From Gnetum montanum (lineage: Eukaryota > Streptophyta > Gnetopsida > Gnetales > Gnetaceae), in NCBI GenBank assembly GCA_015680685.1, contig MNCI01011774.1, positions 1 through 42,413 of the forward strand: a DNA stretch of 42,413 nucleotides, read 5' to 3'. The position numbers and the translations under genes are program-made. The notes under the pieces were generated by a model, which had not been told where the DNA came from, did no database searches, and worked only from the letters and a program-made list of their open reading frames with translations. The number at the start of each line of letters is the position of its first letter. The first letter of the stretch is position 1. Below are positions 1 to 8,998 of the stretch, one piece after another.

Positions 1-833
1 GATACTCTAAGTCATGGGTTCAATTTTGGGCAATGTTGAGTTATATATAAACTTTTATATACTCTAGGGGCTTAGGAGGTAAGGGAGGGAGGGCGCAATT
101 GGTTTCAAGCATAGTCTTTTAGTAGCATGATAGCTCCTAGAAGTAGCCTCTTCACTAAAAATAGGTATTTGATTAGACCTAATTCTAGCATCAAAATCAC
201 CACATAGATAAATTTTTACTCTGCAAACAAAACTAGCAATATCCATTCTAAGATAATATAAGAGAAAATTTTGTAATTAATCTTTTCATTTAGAGAGAAT
301 AGCTTCTTAAGATGTAAAGAAATAAAATTAAAGAATAAAAATATTTATATTTTTAATCAAACATAGTAACTATATTGGTATACCTTTTTTATTTGAACAT
401 GTAAACAAAGAGAATCTAAAATCAAAACAAAAGAAAACTCGCAAAAATGTCAACTTGGAGGAGCAGCGGGCAGATGGCATTCGGATCATCGCAGTCTTGT
501 GAGACTAGGACGCCTATAATTATTACTCAAATAAGCCCAGTATCATTACCAAACGTTAAAACGTTAAAGATAAAATCAGCAAATTTGAAACAAAAGTTTT
601 TGTGCTAACATCATAAGGGAGGTACCTCAAATTCTATCCAATACGAGGAAGCCTGGGTAGAGTACGGACTTACCAGCAGGATAAATGAGAAAATATCGGA
701 CGAGAAGGACCTTTGTTCCTGGTTTGTCCCACAGTGAAGGAGATTTACCTGCATGTAATTTTTATTAGGACGTAGTCGAAACAATTAACCGTAATGACAA
801 CGATAGACACAATGGACGCGTTAAACGAGGTAC
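1..833. other. AT-rich flank without a recognisable gene
   Basis: Apart from the possible endonuclease relic at 64-246, I see no coding structure, RNA gene or LTR here. The stretch is AT-rich up to about 430 and of more mixed composition from 430 to 833, where it approaches the C-rich repeats. No splice-bounded exon could be argued for on either strand. Confidence 0.5.
64..246 (-). pseudogene. possible LINE endonuclease relic (GDFNAR-like motif)
   Basis: Read on the minus strand this 60-codon stretch has a hydrophobic run followed by C-G-D-F-D-A-R-I. This resembles the G-D-F-N-A-R motif of the exonuclease-endonuclease-phosphatase domain found in non-LTR retrotransposons. Known family fact: the Asp/Asn of that motif helps form the metal-dependent nuclease active site; here Asn is replaced by Asp. 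The frame closes quickly on both sides and no reverse transcriptase lies nearby, so if real it is a small broken fragment. The match is a single short motif and may be chance. Confidence 0.2.
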
Positions 834-894
834 GTGTATCTCGTTGAACCATGCAATCGTCGTAGATCGGACAAACCAATGCGATCCAGAATCA

Positions 895-1209
895 CACCGA
901 GTCCCTTTCAAACCAACCAAAATCACCACCGAGTCCTTTTCAAACCAACCAAAATCCAAAATCAATCACCGAGTCCCTTTCAAACCAACCAAAATCACCA
1001 CCGCCCTTCCCTTCCTTCCAACCAAAATCCAAAATCAATCACCGAGTCCCTTCCACTCCAAAATCACCACCCAAAATCCAAAATCAATCACCGAGTCCCT
1101 TCCACTCCAAAATCACCACCGCCCTTCCCTTCCTTCCAACCAAAATCAAAATCCCCTTCCATGTATACTCCCACGGCTCTTCCCTTCCTTCCAACCAAAA
1201 TCAAAATCC
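895..1209 (+). repeat. irregular C-rich proto-repeats leading into the main array
   Basis: Short words such as ACCGAGTCCCTT, CCAACCAAAATC and CCCTTCCCTTCCTTCC recur in changing order and spacing. The same words, in fixed order, make up part of the 123-bp unit that follows. This looks like the older, unstable edge from which the regular array grew (inference). The plus strand is almost pure C/A/T, so all forward frames stay open, but the low-complexity translations do not look like a real protein. Confidence 0.8.
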
Positions 1210-2770
1210 CCTTCCATGTATACTCCCTTGGGCCCATCACGGCCCAGTCCTTCCAGCGAGGGGAACCCATGTGTATTACTTATACTCCCTTGCCAACTTC
1301 AAGGAAGTGCAACCAACCAAAATCACCGAGTCCCTTCCATGTATACTCCCTTGGGCCCATCACGGCCCAGTCCTTCCAGCGAGGGGAACCCATGTGTATT
1401 ACTTATACTCCCTTGCCAACTTCAAGGAAGTGCAACCAACCAAAATCACCGAGTCCCTTCCATGTATACTCCCTTGGGCCCATCACGGCCCAGTCCTTCC
1501 AGCGAGGGGAACCCATGTGTATTACTTATACTCCCTTGCCAACTTCAAGGAAGTGCAACCAACCAAAATCACCGAGTCCCTTCCATGTATACTCCCTTGG
1601 GCCCATCACGGCCCAGTCCTTCCAGCGAGGGGAACCCATGTGTATTACTTATACTCCCTTGCCAACTTCAAGGAAGTGCAACCAACCAAAATCACCGAGT
1701 CCCTTCCATGTATACTCCCTTGGGCCCATCACGGCCCAGTCCTTCCAGCGAGGGGAACCCATGTGTATTACTTATACTCCCTTGCCAACTTCAAGGAAGT
1801 GCAACCAACCAAAATCACCGAGTCCCTTCCATGTATACTCCCTTGGGCCCATCACGGCCCAGTCCTTCCAGCGAGGGGAACCCATGTGTATTACTTATAC
1901 TCCCTTGCCAACTTCAAGGAAGTGCAACCAACCAAAATCACCGAGTCCCTTCCATGTATACTCCCTTGGGCCCATCACGGCCCAGTCCTTCCAGCGAGGG
2001 GAACCCATGTGTATTACTTATACTCCCTTGCCAACTTCAAGGAAGTGCAACCAACCAAAATCACCGAGTCCCTTCCATGTATACTCCCTTGGGCCCATCA
2101 CGGCCCAGTCCTTCCAGCGAGGGGAACCCATGTGTATTACTTATACTCCCTTGCCAACTTCAAGGAAGTGCAACCAACCAAAATCACCGAGTCCCTTCCA
2201 TGTATACTCCCTTGGGCCCATCACGGCCCAGTCCTTCCAGCGAGGGGAACCCATGTGTATTACTTATACTCCCTTGCCAACTTCAAGGAAGTGCAACCAA
2301 CCAAAATCACCGAGTCCCTTCCATGTATACTCCCTTGGGCCCATCACGGCCCAGTCCTTCCAGCGAGGGGAACCCATGTGTATTACTTATACTCCCTTGC
2401 CAACTTCAAGGAAGTGCAACCAACCAAAATCACCGAGTCCCTTCCATGTATACTCCCTTGGGCCCATCACGGCCCAGTCCTTCCAGCGAGGGGAACCCAT
2501 GTGTATTACTTATACTCCCTTGCCAACTTCAAGGAAGTGCAACCAACCAAAATCACCGAGTCCCTTCCATGTATACTCCCTTGGGCCCATCACGGCCCAG
2601 TCCTTCCAGCGAGGGGAACCCATGTGTATTACTTATACTCCCTTGCCAACTTCAAGGAAGTGCAACCAACCAAAATCACCGAGTCCCTTCCATGTATACT
2701 CCCTTGGGCCCATCACGGCCCAGTCCTTCCAGCCAGGGGAACCCATGTGTATTACTTATACTCCCTTGCC
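1210..2770 (+). repeat. 123-bp tandem array, about 12.7 copies (13 cores)
   Basis: The core word CATGTGTATTACTTATACTC recurs at exactly 123-bp steps from 1268 to 2744. Copies are essentially identical by eye; the clearest difference is in the last copy, where GCGAGG becomes GCCAGG near 2733. The unit contains TGGGCCCA and CGGCCCAG (site II / TCP-type TGGGCC words) and ACCAACC (an AC-element word bound by plant R2R3-MYBs). It contains no TAA, TAG or TGA on the plus strand, and 123 is a multiple of three, so every forward frame runs through it. The 3' edge stops inside a unit at 2770. The homogeneity points to recent expansion or gene-conversion-like homogenisation. Copy number in an assembly of such an array may be inaccurate. 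Confidence 0.97.
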
Positions 2771-2926
2771 GTTCTTACTCTGCTCATCTTGAGTATTTTC
2801 TTTCTTTCTTTCCTGTGGTCAATGCTGCTGCTCTCTCTTCCTCAGGTCACTTCCCTTGGCTGCTGCTTTGATCTTCTCTTGGTCCGCTCTCTCTCTTGAA
2901 TTTGCAAGATCTTGCTAAATTAAGAA
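2771..2926 (+). promoter_or_regulatory. pyrimidine-rich leader between array and gene
   Basis: About 155 bp rich in CT, with runs such as TTTCTTTCTTTCCTG and CTCTCTCTTCCTCAG, separates the repeat array from the first ATG. This composition is typical of plant 5' untranslated leaders. The CTCAG ending at 2845 after a long pyrimidine tract would also serve as a splice acceptor, so the array could lie in an upstream intron rather than in the promoter. No convincing TATA box is seen. Confidence 0.4.
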
Positions 2927-2966
2927 ATGGTGGAAGATAAGAGATGCAGCTTTTGTCCTGACAAAA

Positions 2967-4000
2967 ATGAACGGTTTCCGCTGCGGAGTATATCCTCATA
3001 CAAAAACGGGAGGGTTTGAAGTAAAGGTTAGGTATGTCTGGATTTCAATTCCAGGTGCATTTTCTGAGATTATCTTGTGTCTGGTATGAAAGTCATTATT
3101 ATCTACTTGTGTGACTGCAGGGATACCAGAAGTTCATCCTCCAAGAGAAAATATATATTCTTTGGTAAGTAATTGTAATTCATATTGAGTTTCATGCTTT
3201 CCGCCTGCTTTAACTCCCGGGAAGATGAATTTGTGGTAGGGTACCACTGGTGTGAAGAAGCTGCCGCTAGGATCGCGGACAAAGCTATCCTTGTCATGAA
3301 TGACTGGATGGGTGAAAATCCAGATCCCTCCACTATGAAGCTGAACTATCGCTTAACTGATTATGATCTCAGTTACATAGCTCAGGTTTGACTGCAAAAA
3401 TGACTTCTTTTTAAGCATTACGCTATGCATCTCTATTATACACGCTGCACCCAAGTTTGATAACTGTCAATGCTTTAGTGTTTGTTCACTGGGAGAAAGT
3501 GCACCCAAGTTTGATAACAGTCAATGCTTTAGTGTTTGTTCACTGGGAAAAAGTTCCAAAGGCATTGGCTTCTCTGGAAAATAATCAAAATTTTACTCTA
3601 CCCATTAAAATACCATGCAGAAAAGAGACGTAAACGAGTGGCAATTTAATACGCTGAATTGAATTTCTACACATATGCAAGAATCACAGGGTGGCAAATG
3701 CTGCGTGTTCATGTGTAAAAACTAAAAACTGTTTCTGACTTCAAACGGTTTGTTTTCCAGCTCAAGGCCCTGCCAAAAGATGAAATGATCTGCAAACTAA
3801 GAAATGAGGCCAAGGGAGATTCCAGAGGTTGTGCACAGGTGAGATTTATATTCAATGATCTTGTACATATAATTTTAAGTATGTCCAGGGTTTCTTCATC
3901 TATTGTATGTTTGTACTGTTTGTTGTGGTTGCAGGGTTTGGTTCCCCATGCTAGGGATGATCTTGAGTACGCCATAAGACGCAGGGACGCAGGGAACTAG
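2967..4000 (+). CDS. AP2/ERF-like domain protein, five exons, about 137 aa
   Basis: Proposed exons are 2967-3031, 3121-3164, 3225-3385, 3761-3838 and 3935-4000 (stop TAG). All introns are GT-AG and all junction phases agree, including two split codons. The product begins near F-R-C-G-V-Y, then T-K-T-G-G-F-E-V-K-V-R. This resembles the YRG part of an AP2 domain, where R-G-V-Y and T-G-R-F-E are typical. After a basic insert comes E-E-A-A-A-R-I-A-D-K-A-I-L, matching the RAYD part (EEAARAYDLAAL), then K-L-N-Y-R-L-T-D-Y, like L-N-F-P-L-x-x-Y. The tail (L-P-K-D-E-M-I-C-K-L-R-N-E-A-K-G-D-S-R-G) resembles the linker that follows the first AP2 domain in AP2/WRI1-type factors. Family role: nuclear DNA-binding transcription factor. 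Oddities: the protein is short, R-G is changed to C-G, W-L-G is missing, and the second intron is only 60 bp. The frame is open back to a TAA at 2916, so the true start could be upstream; an upstream ATG at 2927 is in another frame. A truncated copy is possible. Confidence 0.5.
3446..3553 (+). repeat. 54-bp tandem duplication inside intron 3
   Basis: Two adjacent 54-bp copies (3446-3499 and 3500-3553) begin TGCACCCAAGTTTGATAAC and differ at only two positions by eye. They lie wholly in the proposed 375-bp third intron, so they do not affect the product. A recent slippage or unequal-exchange event is the simplest explanation. Confidence 0.9.
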
Positions 4001-4431
4001 AGATGTAGAAGTAATACAGATTTTCTTCACATTCTGGATCTCTCTTACTCTATTTTATCAAAAACCAAAACACCATGTGTTGCAAGTGGTCTGTCCCACG
4101 ATCCCGCCTCCCTTTCTTGCAGAACGCATCCGCTTGTCTCCTTTATAGTGGCTCGCTCACTGCGTTTTCTGTTTCTGTTCAAATTATGATTCATATTATA
4201 AGATCTTAATTTTGATATTATGATGATCCTTTAATTTTTACAAAATAAATAGACGACATATTCCAATTATCGTGTTGGCCAACCAAATGCATCTGATGTA
4301 ACAAATGAAGACCACGGAAGACCGAAGGAGGCTCTTTACCGTTAACGACAGGTTTCAATTCATTTTTTCGGACGGGGATAAATAGAAAAATCTTCCTCGA
4401 AAATCCAAGTAACTTTACGCACATTAGAATC

Positions 4432-4593
4432 ATGGAGCCAACTATACGTTCCGTTTTTCTGCTTTTCTCTCTAGCTGTATGTCTGCTAGCCGCTACCCTC
4501 TGTGTTTTAAAGAATATCTTTCTGTCTCTGGCTCCTTCCTACTCTCATTTTAAAGAGCCGCAAAAATATCTCAAAAGATGTTCGGATGTTTAG
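4432..4593 (+). CDS. hypothetical 53-aa ORF with signal-peptide-like start
   Basis: ATG at 4432 opens a 53-codon frame ending in TAG at 4591. The N-terminus has an Arg at residue 6 followed by a run of Val, Phe, Leu, Ala and Cys to about residue 26, as expected of a signal peptide or membrane anchor. The rest is polar with one Cys. I recognise no family. It could be a first exon, a small secreted peptide, or chance; there is no supporting homology, splice site or polyadenylation signal that I can point to. Confidence 0.15.
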   Translation: MEPTIRSVFLLFSLAVCLLAATLCVLKNIFLSLAPSYSHFKEPQKYLKRCSDV

Positions 4594-5801
4594 AGAGTCG
4601 ATAAAAATGGTCGAGCGTGTCATATTCGATAGTGGAAAAAGGCACTCACGTACCGTTCTTCTGTGTCTCCGCTACTGTCACTTGAAAGCATGGTTCAAGA
4701 GTTACAAAATATATCGGCTCCAGTCGTTCAGAGAATCAGAAAAAGTGGGCAAGTCCGTGACATTCAAAGCCATTGATTTCATAATAGTGTATGAATTTGA
4801 CCTCCAACCGTATTTTCCATGAAATTTTTTCATGATACTTTGCAAAATCTTTATTCAAAGATTTACCTTTGCATGTTAAATTAATAAATTTTTTTAATAT
4901 AATATAATTCGTACATTAAAATCCTTAAATATTTAATTATGAATCTTTAAGTAAAACCTTTAATTGTTTCTCAAAGTGAAATCTTTTTCAGCCTAATTAT
5001 TATTCTCAAATTTTATTTAAGTAAAATTTTTCATTGAAGTTTGATTTTAATTACTTTATAGTGCATTTATTATCAAAATCGGATTAAATAATATTTATGT
5101 TTCTACCAAAACTATAAGTAATAGACAAGAAAGGGTTCTTTTCTTAGCAGAAAAAGAAACTAAAAAAATGGTTTAAAATGCTCTTGGTTCTCTTCAAAGA
5201 TAAAAAATTACAATGGTCTATTATTAAATAAATTGCAAAAGTTATGTGAGAAAATTGTGCATATGTAACTTTTATTTGTATTAAAAGCTGATTAGTTTCT
5301 ATAAAACAAATAAAAGTAGTTAAAACTTTATGCTCAAACTAGCATTACTATTTTTGATTGGGGATAAATTATGTAAGTATCCACTTCATGCAATGAAGAA
5401 AGAAATACTTGGATTAAGGTACTCTTTTATATGCTTCTTAAAACTTTCTATGGACAACTTATTCTTAACTTTTCTTACCAAAGCCAACAAAAAAATCTGA
5501 AATGGATGCCCTATATGCATAAAGGCTAAAACACTGGTTGAACCTTTCATGAGAAAATTTAGTTAATGATTTTATCATCTCCCTTTCGTATGTGATAATA
5601 TCTAAACTAATAGTATTAATTAATGATGTTTTACAGAAATCTTTCATGTTATTATGCCAAGAGTTATAATATTTTCCAAGTTTTTCAAACTTGTATTTAA
5701 AATTTTTGTAAGTATTTTACGTTCAAAATAGAGCAAAACATGCAAAAAGTCTTACAAATTCACACAATGATAAGGATTTTAATAAATGTTGGGTTGACTC
5801 A

Positions 5802-5987
5802 ACTCTTAGTTAGCCCAAATTCTAATACTTCTAATGTATGGATGAACCATTTAAGCTATGAGGATTTTGTGAAGTCAAAAACCATACTTGAAAAACTCCT
5901 AGTTAGTCTAAATTGTAATGCTTGTAATGTAGGGACGAACTATTTAAGTTATGATGATTCTACATATTATAAAACACTACTTAAAAG
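5802..5987 (+). repeat. 93-bp imperfect tandem duplication
   Basis: Two adjacent copies, 5802-5894 and 5895-5987, both begin ACTC(T/C)TAGTTAG. They keep matching words throughout (CTAATGTA/GTAATGTA, CATTTAAGCTATGA/TATTTAAGTTATGA). The period is a multiple of three, so one forward frame stays open across both and gives an internally duplicated 88-residue translation. Divergence is clearly higher than in the 54-bp intron duplication, so it is older. Confidence 0.75.
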
Positions 5988-5991
5988 TATT

Positions 5992-7982
5992 TGTTGGGTA
6001 TTTTGAGCTTGGTTCGGCTTAATTGCATAGGTTCAAGCTTTTGTTTGCATGGTTTCTTCTTATCACATCAACTTGTAGAATCGACCATTAGAACTATTTT
6101 TTAGTTTTACAATAGATTATGCTTTAAATGGCTTCTCTCTCTACCACATTAGCTTCTAGAACAAGCATTCATTTGAAATCGGCCTTTAGAAGCATTTTTT
6201 AGTTCTACAAAGGCCACCCAAAATGGTTCTACTATGTCAGCTTTGTATATATAGGACTTGGTGGGACTGAGATCAGTCCATCTTCATCACATGTACTTAA
6301 ATAGAATTTAACATAGCTCAAGATTTTGCTCTAGAATTTTTTTTGGTTTTACAATGTCACATTTAGTTTTACCATATCTGGTTATGTGCAACTTTTAGAT
6401 GTTAATCTAGCTTAGAATTGGCCATGCAAATGAGTAAAATCAAAAACACATATCAAGCTCTAAAACTAGTTTTGCTTCTACAAAATCTAGCCTTGAACAT
6501 TTTGCCATGTTAATGAATAAAATCAACCTCTACAATCATATTTTTAACTATAAAAGAGCTATGATAAAGAGAAAGGCCTAATGCCATGTTCAACAAAGCT
6601 CATGTTATACAAACACAACTAGTATATAGGAAAGCTTAGCACTAAAGGGCTTTATTATGCCATGTCAACACAAGGAGTGAAAGCACTTTAGAACCAAATA
6701 GTGATTCTATGAGGGCTACACATCATTTAGAATCAAAGAGCTCTCTAAAAGATCTAGGCTACATAAGTGATACATTGTTTAGAGCTAGAATTGGTTCTAC
6801 TTAGGCATTGAAGATCTAAGAGTCAAATCTAATCAATCATGGTCATGAAGCTTATTTTAGAACTAAGAAATGGTTTTACTTAGCCTAGCCTCTTCTCATT
6901 AAACCATGAAAAAAAAGTAATGGGCATAAAGTAAAAAGCTCATTTATTACAGAATCCCATCTTATCAAAAAGGGTCATCGTGATTAGCTTTGAAATCTTA
7001 ATAAGCTCAGGTTGTAGAGGGCCATTATATGAAAAAGCTAAAAGCTCATATTGTTGCAAAAGTTTACCTAAGCCTCATTAACAAAAAATATAGGGGTAGT
7101 TAAATGAAATTGAAAGAGCTATTATCTCTAGTGCTAGTTGAGCTCATTGTTTTTGTAGGAAACATAGGACCATTGACACTAAAATTGAAATGATAGAATA
7201 TTTCCTCTTCTACTAAGATTTCAATGCTTCTTTCCACTCATACCAAAAGCAATAATGAAGTTTAAGATGTAACAGATGTAGCTTCAAATTATTCTCCAAG
7301 TTCTTCCAATGGATTCACAATGGCTATAGTTTTTTTTTCTTCCTAAACTTCACCTCTCAATGGATCTACAACAAGTGTAGAATTTTCTCTCTCATGTTTC
7401 TCTAGTAAATCAACAATGGCTCTAGAAATGGCTACAAAAAATATTGGTATAAATTGAAGCTCTCAAGCTTAGTTCAAATATTCTGGGTTTTACCCATTGG
7501 TGCTTGAACTAGAATTTCTCTTTTCTCTATTCTTCTTTGAATCTTAATCTCATTAGCTATTTCTCTTCACTATAAAAGCTTCTTTCTCTTTCTCTCAAAA
7601 ATCTCTAAAAATTCTGTTTCTCAATTGAGAAGAGGTAGTGTGCTTCTTTCTACTTTTGAGCTTAGAAAGTTAATTCTTATGACTTAAAGTTTAGTAGTTG
7701 TGCTCAATCTAGGATTGTAAACGAAGCCTTGTAGCTTTGTTTTTTTAGATTAATAAAATTACTTGCCCACTAGGATTTGGGAGGAGTTTTATGCTGGAGT
7801 AATTCTATTAATCTAGCAATTGAATCATCTCTATGTCTATTTATTATTTCATTCATAGCTACAATGTTTACTAGGCTAAGTTTCTAATTTATGAATTTTA
7901 CTAGACTCTAATTACCTTGATTTTTATTCAACCCTAATCCTATCCTCCTATTAGTGGCTTTCGCTACCCCTAAGAAATAACA
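5992..7982 (+). repeat. Copia-1 5' LTR (left edge uncertain)
   Basis: The right edge is set by CA at 7981-7982, immediately before an initiator-Met-type primer-binding site. The left edge is placed at TGTTGGGTATTTTG (5992), but no target duplication confirms it. Positions from 6235 on align with 34385-34533 plus 40000-40343, which proves this is a repeated sequence. The U3 part holds imperfect repeats built on TTTTTTAGTT(C/T)TAC near 6100, 6195 and 6340. At about 1.7-2.0 kb it is a long LTR for a plant Copia element. Confidence 0.7.
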
Positions 7983-7984
7983 AT

Positions 7985-7996
7985 TGGTATTAGAGA
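7985..7996 (+). other. Copia-1 primer-binding site (tRNA-Met type)
   Basis: TGGTATTAGAGA lies three bases after the LTR end. It matches the plant Copia consensus TGGTATCAGAGC, complementary to the 3' end of initiator tRNA-Met, with a C-to-T change. It primes minus-strand DNA synthesis in an active element. Confidence 0.8.
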
Positions 7997-8046
7997 CTAG
8001 TCGACACCTCTTGACTTAATAGTATATGTTGCATTTTTTTCTAGAC

Positions 8047-8998
8047 ATGGTGTAGAATCAAGGATTCTCATCTAATAGATCTTCATAGTTCAATGGATTG
8101 GATTGCTTTCTATAGAAGTTCAAGATGAAGAATTATCTTCTAGCTCATGATGATGATATCTAAAAGGGAGTTAGTAGAGGAATTAACAATTCTATGCATG
8201 ATGCCCAAACTATGAATGCATTGGTCTATAACTTAGATTGGGTAATATGTATGAATATTATGCATCTTCAATTAGCCAAAGAAATATGGAAGCATCTTTA
8301 AGCTATTTATAAATGAGATGATAAAGTAAAGAGCTATAAGATGATGAGTTTAAGCACTTAATTTAATGCTATGAAAATGAAAGAAAATAATAACATTAGC
8401 TGCTTCTTTAGTAGACTTGATGAAGTTGTTAGTAAAATGACCATCTTGAGGGGAACTTAATAATAGGACATCATTTGTTAGATTATCCTATTTGTATTTC
8501 CCAATATATTGAAGCAAATGTATCATTCATAGAAGTAGCAAAAGATCATTCTAGATTAATAATAGATGAGCTCTATAATATTATTTTAGCCTTTGATATT
8601 AGGAAAGGTGGATCAAGTACATTTGGCAACAAAGAAAAGATTGCCTTCAAAGTCAAAGCTATAATAAATGACAATAAAAAGGAATCATCAATAGTAGATT
8701 TTGATTTTTATTAGGAGATTACTAATCTTGCGAGGATGCTCAAGAGGTTCAAAAAGATGAAGGGTGGTAAGAAGATAANTAGGAGATTACTAATCTTGCG
8801 AGGATGCTCAAGAGGTTCAAAAAGATGAAGGGTGGTAAGAAGATAAAAAAATCATTTTCTTGTTATTATTGTGGTGAAACTTGTCATATAATTGCACACT
8901 ATCCAAATAAAAAGAAAGATGAGAAGAATAAAAAAAATCAAATGGTAAGGTTCAAGCCAAAAAGCACTCAACATAGGTTTGAAAATTTAAAAGCTTAA
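8047..8998 (+). pseudogene. Copia-1 gag (UBN2 type), broken
   Basis: ATG at 8047 begins a UBN2-type capsid frame. Residues equivalent to F-N-G-L-D-C-F, K-M-K-N-Y-L-L-A-H and A-K-E-I-W-K-H-L, which are characteristic of plant Copia Gag, are readable. The frame is interrupted by several TAA/TAG codons and shifts. Near the C-terminus (8861-8902) is a nucleocapsid zinc knuckle C-x2-C-x4-H-x4-C in which the last Cys has become Tyr. An N at 8779 and its flanking 67-bp duplication fall in this gene, so part of the apparent damage is assembly error. It cannot make a functional Gag. Confidence 0.8.
8712..8846. other. assembly join: 67-bp perfect duplication around an N
   Basis: Positions 8712-8778 and 8780-8846 are identical and separated by a single N at 8779. 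The pattern is that of two contigs whose overlapping ends were placed side by side with a one-base placeholder. The true sequence most likely has one copy. Confidence 0.85.

Larger units (their letters stand above)
4001..5991. other. intergenic, no clear gene
   Basis: From 4001 to about 4830 composition is moderately GC-rich and may hold the 3' untranslated region of the AP2-like gene plus the small ORF at 4432. From 4830 to 5800 the DNA is strongly AT-rich with no frame, repeat or RNA gene that I recognise. The 93-bp duplication at 5802 is the only structure near the border with the first Copia LTR. Confidence 0.5.

Noticed and set aside
1-60. tRNA or SINE B-box-like word GGTTCAATTTT
   Set aside because: Only part of a B-box matches, there is no A-box at the right distance, and no cloverleaf can be drawn.
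1210-2770. CRISPR-like array
   Set aside because: The repeats are directly adjacent 123-bp units without unique spacers, in a plant nuclear context.
834-2899. Three overlapping forward frames of 542-675 codons across the repeat array, as possible repeat-protein genes
   Set aside because: They exist in all three frames at once because the unit length is a multiple of three and has no stop triplet. The translations are simple echoes of the repeat with no recognisable domain, and none is favoured over the others.
2927-3019. 30-codon frame with a C-x2-C pair as the true first exon of the gene
   Set aside because: It hits TGA at 3017 and no donor before it gives a phase compatible with the next exon. 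The overlapping frame from 2967 does, via the GTATGT donor at 3032.
4586-4822. 78-codon plus-strand frame as a gene
   Set aside because: No family resemblance, no splice or polyadenylation context, and it overlaps the short ORF at 4432 out of frame. Likely chance.
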